Assembly (NCBI GenBank): GCA_004322005.1
Contig: SCRF01000069.1
Span: forward strand, 1 to 41,851
Reading direction: 5' to 3'
Source: Rhodanobacter sp.
GTDB lineage: Bacteria > Pseudomonadota > Gammaproteobacteria > Xanthomonadales > Rhodanobacteraceae
DNA: 41,851 nt
The notes under the pieces were generated by a model. The model saw only the letters and a program-made list of their open reading frames with translations. It did not search any database and was not told the origin of the DNA. The translations under genes were made by a program, and so were the position numbers. This document shows positions 1 through 7,856 of this stretch, piece after piece (positions within the stretch are counted from its first letter, which is position 1; the number at the start of each line of letters is the position of its first letter).

Positions 1-1126
1 AGCCCGGCGTGGTGCTGCTCGCCTTCACGTAGGAAATTTCCGCCCGCACAAACAGCAGCTTGTTCTGGTAGGTGGGCGTGAAGGTAAGCGACCACGCCTT
101 GCTGCCCGGCCCATACAGCAAGCTCGGTGCGCCGTTGGCCACGCTGCCGGTCGAACTGATGTATTCCGCACGGCTTGCCAGACTGAAGTTTGAATTGAAG
201 GCGTAGTTGGCGAGCAAGGCCACGCCCGTCGTCGATGCCGCATGCACGATGCCGAGATCGGTGTTGGTCGGCACGCGCGTGTATTGCAGATACGGCGTGA
301 TCGTCCACGGCCCGGCCAGGTGGGTATAGATTACGTTGAATATCTGGCTGTTGTTCTGCAGCAGCGGCACGGCCAGGCTGCTGCGGGTGGTCTGGCCGGT
401 GTTGCCGCCGGCAACAAAACTGAGCGAATTGTTTTTGTCGATGGTGTACGCGAGCGAGCCCACCACCCAGTTGTAGCGATGAGAATAGAACCCGTCGTTC
501 ACCGACAGCGAAGCGGTGATTGGCCCTTGCACGTAGGTGGCCATGACACCGCGGTTGACCGCGTTTTCCTGGTTCCAGAGCAGGCCGCGCTCGATGTTCA
601 TGTTCTCGAACGTGAACGAGTATTCGGCGCCGATCAGCGTCGGCATTTTGCCGGCCATGAGGCTGAAATGGTCGTTCGGCGCGTACTTCACGAACGCCTG
701 TGGCACCATCCCGTAAAACCCGCTGGTGGTCTCGTTGGCGGACAGATAGCCGGTGCCCAGTGCAGGTAGCGAATAGCCGCCCGCCTGCACGAAAAACTGC
801 AGCTGTCCCGAGGTCTTCTGGATGAAAACCTGGCCGTTGCTGAGGTCGGTCTGGTTGCTGCGATCGCCGGGGATGTGGTTGTCCTGCGACAGCGCAAGAC
901 CAGTCACCGCACCGGTGACGTACCACGTGCCGAGCACGCCGGCATCGACACTCATCGGGTTCGGATTTGCAACGAGGGGCCCGGTCATGGCCGGGGTCGT
1001 CATGGGAGCCGGCGCTGGCTCGCTGTCCACCACCTTGCTCACCGGTACATCGTCCGCCCACGCCGGACTATCGAGATTGATGAACAGCAACGCGGCGGCA
1101 CCGGCAAGAATCGTACATCGCTTCAT
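1..1126 (-). CDS. Putative outer-membrane beta-barrel porin (BBP2/OmpL-like), C-terminus outside window
   Basis: The frame is open from the ATG at 1126 to the window edge, giving about 375 residues of a larger protein. A typical signal peptide (MKRCTILAGAAALLFINLDSPAWA, cut before DDVP) is followed by a polar linker and alternating hydrophobic/polar strands rich in Tyr, Asn, Gly and Ser. Stretches such as GKMPTLIGAEYSF and NMNIERGLLWNQE, and a DGFYS loop, match my memory of the putative beta-barrel porin-2 family, so an outer-membrane channel is likely; the substrate is unknown. A GGAG sequence lies about nine bases before the start. The gene is divergent from uppP. The family call is from recalled motifs, not a search. 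Confidence 0.72.
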   Translation of the reverse strand, partial: MKRCTILAGAAALLFINLDSPAWADDVPVSKVVDSEPAPAPMTTPAMTGPLVANPNPMSVDAGVLGTWYVTGAVTGLALSQDNHIPGDRSNQTDLSNGQVFIQKTSGQLQFFVQAGGYSLPALGTGYLSANETTSGFYGMVPQAFVKYAPNDHFSLMAGKMPTLIGAEYSFTFENMNIERGLLWNQENAVNRGVMATYVQGPITASLSVNDGFYSHRYNWVVGSLAYTIDKNNSLSFVAGGNTGQTTRSSLAVPLLQNNSQIFNVIYTHLAGPWTITPYLQYTRVPTNTDLGIVHAASTTGVALLANYAFNSNFSLASRAEYISSTGSVANGAPSLLYGPGSKAWSLTFTPTYQNKLLFVRAEISYVKASSTTPG

Positions 1127-1407
1127 CGACTTGGCTCCAGTTGAAGTGGGAGTAGCCCGATGTATTTAGCAAGACTAGTGCCATACCATTAAATCCATTG
1201 GCAACAATGACTTGAGCAATAGCAGGCGCATGTGTTGTGCTGCATTGCATTATTCAAGAGCAATGGCCCGGCCTGTTTGCACCAAAGCGCACCAGCGCGC
1301 CTCGCGGTTGTCGCAGGCGTTGGGTATCAAGGCATTGCTGTGCCATGCAGTAAGCTATGCCGCTTTGCCACCGGCCCTCGCCGCCGCCTGCCCTGGACTC
1401 GCAACCC

Positions 1408-2208
1408 ATGAGCGATCTGATCCACGTCATCCTGCTCGGCATCATCGAAGGCATCACCGAATTCCTGCCGATCTCCAGCACCGGCCATCTGCTGATCGCC
1501 GAGAAGCTCGGCCTAGGTCATCGTTCGGATCTGTTCAACATCGGCATCCAGGCAGGCGCCATGCTCGCGGTGACGCTGATCTACTGGAAGCGCATCTGGC
1601 AGCTGTTCACCCAGTGGCGCGAGCCGGCCAATCGCGACTACCTGCTGAAGCTATTCGTCAGCTTCATGATCACTTCGGCACTCGGAGCGATTGTCGTGAT
1701 CCATTTCCACTTCAAACTACCCGAGACGGTGACCCCGATTGCGTGGGCGCTGGTGATCGCCGGCTTCTGGATGATCGGTGCCGAGCTGCTGGCGGCCCGC
1801 CAACCCGATCGCAGTGCGGTGAGCTGGCGCGTGGCGATCCTGGTCGGCATCGCGCAGATGGTGGCCGGGATCTTCCCCGGCACCTCGCGCTCGGCCGCCA
1901 CCATCTTCACCGCAATGCTGGCCGGCACCAGCAACCGCGCGGCGGCGACCGAGTTCGCGTTCCTGGTCGGCATCCCCACCATGTATGCGGCCACCAGCTA
2001 CGAACTGCTGAAGGTGCTCCGGAGTGGCGGCACGGCGCACGAGAACTGGACCGCGCTGGCGGTGGGTTTCGTGGTTTCGGCGATCGTCGCGTTCGCCGCG
2101 GTGAAGTGGCTGCTCGGCTACATCCGCAGCCATCGCTTCACGGCGTTCGCGATGTACCGGATCGCGCTCGGCGTGGCCCTGCTGGCGTGGCTGCCGCATG
2201 GAGGTTAG
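1408..2208 (+). CDS. uppP: Undecaprenyl-diphosphatase UppP (BacA)
   Basis: A 266-residue polytopic inner-membrane protein that would dephosphorylate undecaprenyl diphosphate to recycle the lipid carrier for peptidoglycan and other surface polymers; overproduction in other bacteria gives bacitracin resistance. The two family signatures are present: EGITEFLPISSTGHL near residues 14-28 and PGTSRS at residues 157-162, which together form the active site. About eight hydrophobic segments are visible and the length matches the family. An in-frame ATG upstream at 1357 exists, but MSDLIHVILLGIIEG at 1408 is the usual start. The stop codon (2206-2208) overlaps the stop codon of the opposing LysR gene. 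Confidence 0.95.
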   Translation: MSDLIHVILLGIIEGITEFLPISSTGHLLIAEKLGLGHRSDLFNIGIQAGAMLAVTLIYWKRIWQLFTQWREPANRDYLLKLFVSFMITSALGAIVVIHFHFKLPETVTPIAWALVIAGFWMIGAELLAARQPDRSAVSWRVAILVGIAQMVAGIFPGTSRSAATIFTAMLAGTSNRAAATEFAFLVGIPTMYAATSYELLKVLRSGGTAHENWTALAVGFVVSAIVAFAAVKWLLGYIRSHRFTAFAMYRIALGVALLAWLPHGG

Positions 2209-3260
2209 TCGTCGACGTGCAGGAGCGCTGCGGCGCCCCGCATGCGGATTCGTGCGCCCGCATGCGGGCGCGACTCACCGCGAAGGACCGGCAAGCGCGT
2301 GCCGGTGTCCCTTGCCGCCATCGCTTTCGGCACCTTCGCGCCCGTCGTGATCCCGCACTGGCCGGGCTGGTTGGTGCGCTCGAACAACTCGCGCACCCAT
2401 TCGATGAAGGCCTGCACGCGGGCCGAGAGATGCTTTTTCTGCGGGTAGACGATCCATACCGGCTTGCCGGTCGAGGCGGTTTCGGTCATTACCAGCTCGA
2501 GCAGGCCCTTTTCCAGCATGCACGCCGCCAGCATGCGCGGCACCTGGGTGATGCCCAGGCCCGCCACCACCGCCTGGATCACCGATTCGCCATCGTTGAT
2601 CAGCATGTGCGCATCGATGTCGACCTCGACCGAGCCACCCGATGTATCGAACTGCCACTGGCGCGGACGCCCGTTCGGGTAGACGTAGTTGATGCAGCGA
2701 TGATTCTTCAGGTCCTCGATGCTGCGCGGCGCGCCGTGTCGCCGCAGGTACTCCGGCGAGGCACACACCACATTGCGCAGGTAGCCGATCTTGCGCGCGA
2801 TCAGGCTGGAATCCTCCAGCTGGCCCACGCGGATCGCACAATCGAGCCCTTCGCCGTTGAGGTCCATCGGGATGTCGCTCATCGACAACTCCAGCCGGAT
2901 ATCCGGATAGCGCTGCTCGAACTCGGCCAGCCGCGGAATCACCGCGGCGCGGCCGACCGCCAATGAGATGCCCACACGCAACTTGCCGGCGGGTTTGCGG
3001 TTGGAGTAGTTGAGCGCCTCGGTCGCCTCGGTCAGGTCGGCCAGGATTTCCTTGCAGCGCGCATGGAACGAGGCGCCGTCATCGGTCAGCCGCAACGAGC
3101 GGGTCGAACGGAACAGCAGTCGGGCGCCGAGCTGGGCCTCCAGCCGCGACACTGCCCGGCTGACCCCGGACGGGGTCATCCCCAGCTGGGCCGCAGCGGC
3201 GGCGAAGCTCTTGGCCTCGACCACCCGCACGAAGGTCGAAATTGCTGAGAAGTCTTCCAT
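2205..3260 (-). CDS. LysR-family transcriptional regulator
   Basis: 351 residues. The N-terminal winged helix-turn-helix (about residues 1-60; FAAAAAQLGMTPSGVSRAVSRLE is the recognition region) is followed by a periplasmic-binding-like co-inducer domain from about residue 90. Family proteins are near 300 residues; this one carries a basic, low-complexity tail of some 50 residues after about residue 297. The N-terminus resembles the CrgA/YafC-type LysR branch rather than MexT. It is divergent from the RND efflux operon with 143 bases between the starts, the usual arrangement for a LysR protein controlling its neighbour; the inducer is unknown. Its stop codon overlaps the uppP stop tail to tail. 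Confidence 0.93.
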   Translation of the reverse strand: MEDFSAISTFVRVVEAKSFAAAAAQLGMTPSGVSRAVSRLEAQLGARLLFRSTRSLRLTDDGASFHARCKEILADLTEATEALNYSNRKPAGKLRVGISLAVGRAAVIPRLAEFEQRYPDIRLELSMSDIPMDLNGEGLDCAIRVGQLEDSSLIARKIGYLRNVVCASPEYLRRHGAPRSIEDLKNHRCINYVYPNGRPRQWQFDTSGGSVEVDIDAHMLINDGESVIQAVVAGLGITQVPRMLAACMLEKGLLELVMTETASTGKPVWIVYPQKKHLSARVQAFIEWVRELFERTNQPGQCGITTGAKVPKAMAARDTGTRLPVLRGESRPHAGARIRMRGAAALLHVDD

Positions 3261-3285
3261 TGCCCCGATCTCTGGCTGATCCGTG

Positions 3286-3306
3286 ATTATGGGTCATGAG
3301 TGTAAT
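3286..3306. promoter_or_regulatory. Possible LysR binding site
   Basis: In the lysR/efflux divergent spacer, ATTA and TAAT half-sites are separated by 13 bases. The inner bases are not symmetrical. The position suits a LysR operator, but the motif is short and could be chance. Confidence 0.25.
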
Positions 3307-3403
3307 GCGCAAGAAGCGGGTTTTCTATACCGCCAAGTACACCTATTCTCTCGACCCTTCGCCGGGGCTGCATGCCCGGCCGCCATGGTTCTGGGAGCGC
3401 AAG

Positions 3404-4639
3404 ATGAAAAAACAATGGATGCTGGCCGCCTTGATCGCTGCCGTCTTGCTGGGCAGCTGGTTCCTGTTGCACGGCAACGCCAGCCAGGCACAATCCGCCG
3501 CTTCCGGCGCACCGCCGGAAGTGACCGTGGCGCGGGCGCTGAGCCGCAAGGTCAGCGACAGCGCCGAGTTCACCGGACGACTGCAGGCGGTCAATACGGT
3601 GCGGGTGCAGCCACGGGTCGGCGGCTTCGTGGAGTCGGTGCACTTCCAGGAAGGCGCGCTGGTGCACAAGGGCGACGTGCTGTTCCAGCTTGACGCGCGC
3701 CCTTACCAGGCCGAGGTCGATCGGCTCAGCGCGAATCAGGCGCAGGCCCGCGCCGAGTTGAGCCTGGCCGAAACCAACCAGCGCCGTGCGGCCATGCTGC
3801 TGGCACAGCACGCGATCGCGCAGCAGGAGGCCGATCGTCGGGACACCGCCGAACAAAGTGCGCGGGCCCAGCTCGGGGCGGCCACCGCGGCGCTCGCCGC
3901 CGCACGGTTGAACCTGGACTTCACCCAGGTGCGTTCGCCGATCGACGGCCGCCTCAGCAACGCCCGGGTCACCCCCGGCAACCTGGTCACCAGCCAGGAC
4001 GTGCTGACCAGCGTGGTCTCGGTGAACCCGGTCTACGTCTACTTCGACGTCGACGAGCAGACCTGGCTCAAGCTCGATCACCTGCGCGCCCGCGCGCGGC
4101 TGGCTGGCCGCAGCGCACGGATCAAGGTGGCGATGGGCCTGGCCGACGAATCGGGCCACCCGCACCACGGGCGCCTCGACTTCGTCGACAACCAGCTGCA
4201 CACCGGCACCGGCACGATGCGTCTGCGTGCGGTGTTCGACAACGCGGACGGCCTGTACACCCCCGGCCTGTACGCCCGCGTGCAGTTGCAGAGCGGCGAG
4301 GCACGCCCGCGCCTGCTGGTGGACGACCGCGCGATCGGTACCGACCTGGGCAACCAGTTCGTCTACGTGCTCGACAAGCGGCACAAGGTGCAATACCGCA
4401 AGGTCAGCACCGGCCCGCTGTTCCATGGCCTGCGCGTGATCGAGAGCGGCCTCGAGCCGAACGACATCGTGGTGGTGAATGGCCTGCAGCGCGTGCGACC
4501 CGGCGCCGAGGTGAATCCGCAGACCGTGGCGATGTCCTATCGCCTCGATGCGCAGGACAAGGCGCTGGTCGACGGCGACAAATCGAAATCCGACGACACG
4601 CTGGCCGCCACGGCCACCGCCAAGCCGCCGCAGGGCTGA
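3404..4639 (+). CDS. RND efflux periplasmic adaptor (MexE-like membrane fusion protein)
   Basis: 411 residues, HlyD/AcrA family. The N-terminus (MKKQWMLAALIAAVLLGSWF) is a membrane anchor or signal peptide without a lipobox Cys, unlike AcrA. Lipoyl half-motifs flank a coiled-coil hairpin (about residues 95-165), followed by beta-barrel and membrane-proximal domains. Sequence such as SAEFTGRLQAVNTVRVQPRVGG resembles MexE. It should link the inner-membrane pump to the outer-membrane channel encoded next. I chose the ATG at 3404 because GGGAG lies six bases before it and the signal starts there; the upstream in-frame ATG at 3296 would add an unlikely 36-residue leader. It is first gene of a three-gene operon. 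Confidence 0.93.
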   Translation: MKKQWMLAALIAAVLLGSWFLLHGNASQAQSAASGAPPEVTVARALSRKVSDSAEFTGRLQAVNTVRVQPRVGGFVESVHFQEGALVHKGDVLFQLDARPYQAEVDRLSANQAQARAELSLAETNQRRAAMLLAQHAIAQQEADRRDTAEQSARAQLGAATAALAAARLNLDFTQVRSPIDGRLSNARVTPGNLVTSQDVLTSVVSVNPVYVYFDVDEQTWLKLDHLRARARLAGRSARIKVAMGLADESGHPHHGRLDFVDNQLHTGTGTMRLRAVFDNADGLYTPGLYARVQLQSGEARPRLLVDDRAIGTDLGNQFVYVLDKRHKVQYRKVSTGPLFHGLRVIESGLEPNDIVVVNGLQRVRPGAEVNPQTVAMSYRLDAQDKALVDGDKSKSDDTLAATATAKPPQG

Positions 4640-4664
4640 GCCCAGCCACATCGAGCCCCTACCC

Positions 4665-7600
4665 ATGAAAAACATAGCCCAGTTCTTTGTCGACCGGCCG
4701 ATCATGGCCGCCGTGCTGTCGCTGCTGTTCGTGATCACCGGCAGCCTCGCGGTATTCAAGCTGCCGATCAGCGAATACCCCGAAGTGGTGCCGCCCACCG
4801 TGGTGGTGCGCGCCAGCTATCCCGGTGCCAACCCGAAAGTGATCGGGGAAACCGTCGCCACGCCGCTGGAGGAACAGATCAACGGCGTGGAAGGCATGCT
4901 CTACAGCTCGTCGCAGGCGACCAGCGACGGCGCGCTCACACTGACCGTGACGTTCGCGCTGGGCACCGATCTCAACACCGCCCAGGTCGACGTGCAGAAC
5001 CGCGTGGCACAGGCGCTGCCGAAGCTGCCGGAGGAAGTGCAGCGGTTGGGCGTGACCACCCAGAAGAGCTCGCCCGACCTGACCATGGTCGTGCATCTGA
5101 CCTCGCCAGATCAGCGCTACGACATGCTGTACCTGTCGAACTACGCGCGGCTGCACGTGAAGGATGTGCTGGGCCGGCTCGATGGCGTCGGCGACGTGCA
5201 GATCTTCGGTGCCGGCGAGTACTCGATGCGCGTATGGCTGGACCCGCAGAAACTGGCCTCGCGCGGACTGACCACCGGCGACGTGGTCAATGCGATCCGC
5301 GAGCAGAACGTGCAGGTCGCCGCCGGTGCGCTGAACGCGCCGCCCGGCCCGACCAACTCGGCCTTCCAGCTCAACATCAACACCCGCGGCCGGCTGATCA
5401 GCGAGGACGACTTCCGCCACATCATCGTGCGCACCGACGCCAACGGCGGGGTCACCCATCTGGGCGATATCGCCCGGGTCGACCTCGGTTCGAACAACTA
5501 CGCACTGCGCAGCCTGCTCGACAACAAGCCGGCGGTGGCGCTGCCGATCTTCGCGCGGCCCGGTTCCAACGCGATCCAGATCTCCGACGAAGTGCGCGCC
5601 ACCATGGCGCAGCTGAAGCAGGATTTCCCGCAAGGCGTCGACTACTCGATCGTGTACGACCCCACGGTATTCGTGCGCGGCTCGATCGAGGCGGTGGCGC
5701 ATACCTTGCTGGAAGCGATCCTGCTGGTGGTGCTGGTGGTGATCCTGTTCCTGCAGACCTGGCGCGCCTCGATCATTCCGCTGGTGGCGGTGCCGGTGTC
5801 GCTGATCGGCACGTTCGCGGTGATGTACCTGGCCGGCTTCTCGCTCAATGCGTTGTCGCTGTTCGGCCTGGTGCTGGCGATCGGCATCGTGGTCGACGAC
5901 GCGATCGTGGTGGTGGAAAACGTCGAACGGCATATCGAGCTGGGACAGACGCCGCGGGAAGCCACCCGCCAGGCGATGCGCGAGGTCACCGGGCCGATCG
6001 TGGCGACCGCGCTGGTGCTGTGCGCGGTGTTCATCCCGACCGCCTTCGTCAGCGGCCTGACCGGCCAGTTCTACCGCCAGTTCGCGCTGACCATCGCGAT
6101 CTCCACGGTGATCTCGGCGTTCAACTCGCTGACCCTGAGCCCGGCGCTGGCCGCGGTGCTGCTGAAGGGCCACGACGCACCGAAGGACCGCCTCACGCGC
6201 GGCATCGACCGCGCGTTCGGTTGGCTGTTCCGGCCATTCAACCGCGTGTTCCACCGTGGCTCGGAGCGCTACGTGGGCGGCGTGAAGCGCATCGTCGGCA
6301 AGGGCAAGCTGGCGCTGGTACTGTACGCCGGACTGATCGCCCTGACCTGGTTCGGCTTCTCGCACGTGCCGACCGGTTTCGTGCCGAGCCAGGACAAGCA
6401 ATACCTGGTGGCGTTCGCGCAGCTGCCCGATGCGGCCTCGCTGGATCGTTCCGAGGACGTGATCGAGCGGATGAGCGCGATCGCGCTGAAGCAGCCGGGC
6501 GTCGAGCATGCGGTCGCGTTCCCCGGCCTGTCGATCAACGGGTTCACCAACTCGACCAACTCCGGCATCGTGTTCGTCACGCTGAAGCCGTTCGAGCAAC
6601 GCCGCAGCGCGGATCTTTCCGCCGGCGCGATCGCCGGTGCGCTGAACCAGAAATTCGCCTCGATCCAGGACGCCTACATCGCCGTGTTCCCGCCGCCGCC
6701 GGTGATGGGCCTGGGCACGATCGGCGGCTTCCGGATGCAGATCGAGGATCGCAGCGACCGCGGCTTCGACGAGCTGTACAAGCAGACCCAGAACCTGATC
6801 GCGGCGAGCCGCAAGGATCCGGCACTGGCCGGGCTGTTCTCCAGCTTCCAGGTCGCCGTGCCACAGGTGGACGCCGACGTCGATCGCGAGAAAGCCAAGG
6901 CCGAAGGCGTGAACCTGGCCGACGTGTACCAGACCATGCAGGCCTACATGGGTTCGCTGTACGTCAACGACTTCAACCGCTTCGGCCGCACCTACCAGGT
7001 CAACGTGTCCGCCAATCCCGCATTCCGCCACACGCCGCAGGACATCCTGCAACTGAAGACGCGCAATGCGCAGGGCCGGATGGTGCCGCTGGGTTCGTTC
7101 GTCACCGTGCATCAGGGCGCGGGCCCGGATCGGGTGCAACATTACAACGGCTACCCGACCGCCGAGATCAATGGTGGCCCCGCGCCGGGCTACAGCTCCG
7201 GCCAGGCGCAGGCGGCGATGGAGAAGCTGGCCAAGGACAACCTGCCCAACGGCATCAGCTTCGAGTGGACCGAGCTGACCTACCAGCAGATCCTGGCCGG
7301 CAACACCGCGATCCTGGTGTTCCCGCTGTGCGTGCTGCTGGTGTTCCTGGTGCTGTCCTCGCTGTACGAGAGCTGGTCGCTGCCGCTGGCGGTGATCCTG
7401 ATCGTGCCGATGGTGCTGCTGTCCGCGATCGCCGGCGTGTGGCTGTCGGGCGGCGACAACAACATCTTCACCCAGATCGGCTTGATCGTGCTGGTCGGCC
7501 TGGCGTGCAAGAACGCGATCCTGATCGTCGAGTTCGCCCGCGAGCGCCAGCATGAAGGCATGAGCCGGCACGAGGCGGTGCTGGAAGCGGCCAAGCTGCG

Positions 7601-7856
7601 GTTGCGCCCGATCCTGATGACCTCGTTCGCCTTCATCATGGGCGTGGTGCCGCTGGTCACCTCGCACGGCGCCGGTGCCGAGATGCGCCATGCGATGGGC
7701 GTGGCGGTGTTCTCCGGCATGCTCGGCGTGACCATCTTCGGGCTGATCTACACGCCGCTGTTCTACGTACTCATTCGCGCCCTGGTCGAGCGTCGCGAGG
7801 CGCGTGCGGCCGAACGCGCCGCCGCGCACGCGCTGCCGGCGCTGGAGAACCACTGA
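4665..7856 (+). CDS. RND multidrug efflux transporter (MexF-like, HAE1 family)
   Basis: 1063 residues, the usual size for a proton-driven RND pump of the inner membrane. The N-terminus reads KNIAQFFVDRPIMAAVLSLL, and long segments (SEYPEVVPPTVVVRA, DLTMVVHLTSPDQRYDMLYLS) match MexF as I remember it. The proton-relay acidic pair in TM4 is D411-D412 (GIVVDDAIVVVEN) and the TM10 lysine is K949 (LACKNAILIVE). Two large periplasmic loops and twelve membrane segments are evident. The ATG at 4665 fits the family start; there is no strong ribosome site, so it may be translated from the adaptor 25 bases upstream. Its stop overlaps the next start (TGATG). Likely substrates are amphiphilic drugs or antibiotics, by family only. 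Confidence 0.95.
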   Translation: MKNIAQFFVDRPIMAAVLSLLFVITGSLAVFKLPISEYPEVVPPTVVVRASYPGANPKVIGETVATPLEEQINGVEGMLYSSSQATSDGALTLTVTFALGTDLNTAQVDVQNRVAQALPKLPEEVQRLGVTTQKSSPDLTMVVHLTSPDQRYDMLYLSNYARLHVKDVLGRLDGVGDVQIFGAGEYSMRVWLDPQKLASRGLTTGDVVNAIREQNVQVAAGALNAPPGPTNSAFQLNINTRGRLISEDDFRHIIVRTDANGGVTHLGDIARVDLGSNNYALRSLLDNKPAVALPIFARPGSNAIQISDEVRATMAQLKQDFPQGVDYSIVYDPTVFVRGSIEAVAHTLLEAILLVVLVVILFLQTWRASIIPLVAVPVSLIGTFAVMYLAGFSLNALSLFGLVLAIGIVVDDAIVVVENVERHIELGQTPREATRQAMREVTGPIVATALVLCAVFIPTAFVSGLTGQFYRQFALTIAISTVISAFNSLTLSPALAAVLLKGHDAPKDRLTRGIDRAFGWLFRPFNRVFHRGSERYVGGVKRIVGKGKLALVLYAGLIALTWFGFSHVPTGFVPSQDKQYLVAFAQLPDAASLDRSEDVIERMSAIALKQPGVEHAVAFPGLSINGFTNSTNSGIVFVTLKPFEQRRSADLSAGAIAGALNQKFASIQDAYIAVFPPPPVMGLGTIGGFRMQIEDRSDRGFDELYKQTQNLIAASRKDPALAGLFSSFQVAVPQVDADVDREKAKAEGVNLADVYQTMQAYMGSLYVNDFNRFGRTYQVNVSANPAFRHTPQDILQLKTRNAQGRMVPLGSFVTVHQGAGPDRVQHYNGYPTAEINGGPAPGYSSGQAQAAMEKLAKDNLPNGISFEWTELTYQQILAGNTAILVFPLCVLLVFLVLSSLYESWSLPLAVILIVPMVLLSAIAGVWLSGGDNNIFTQIGLIVLVGLACKNAILIVEFARERQHEGMSRHEAVLEAAKLRLRPILMTSFAFIMGVVPLVTSHGAGAEMRHAMGVAVFSGMLGVTIFGLIYTPLFYVLIRALVERREARAAERAAAHALPALENH

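Noticed and set aside
1264-1276. 13-base repeat GGCCTGTTTGCAC also present near 16460
   Set aside because: A shared 13-mer is expected by chance several times in a window of this length, and the flanks do not match.
3287-4798. 503-codon minus-strand frame opposite the efflux adaptor
   Set aside because: Shadow frame of a clear HlyD-family gene; no domain in its translation.
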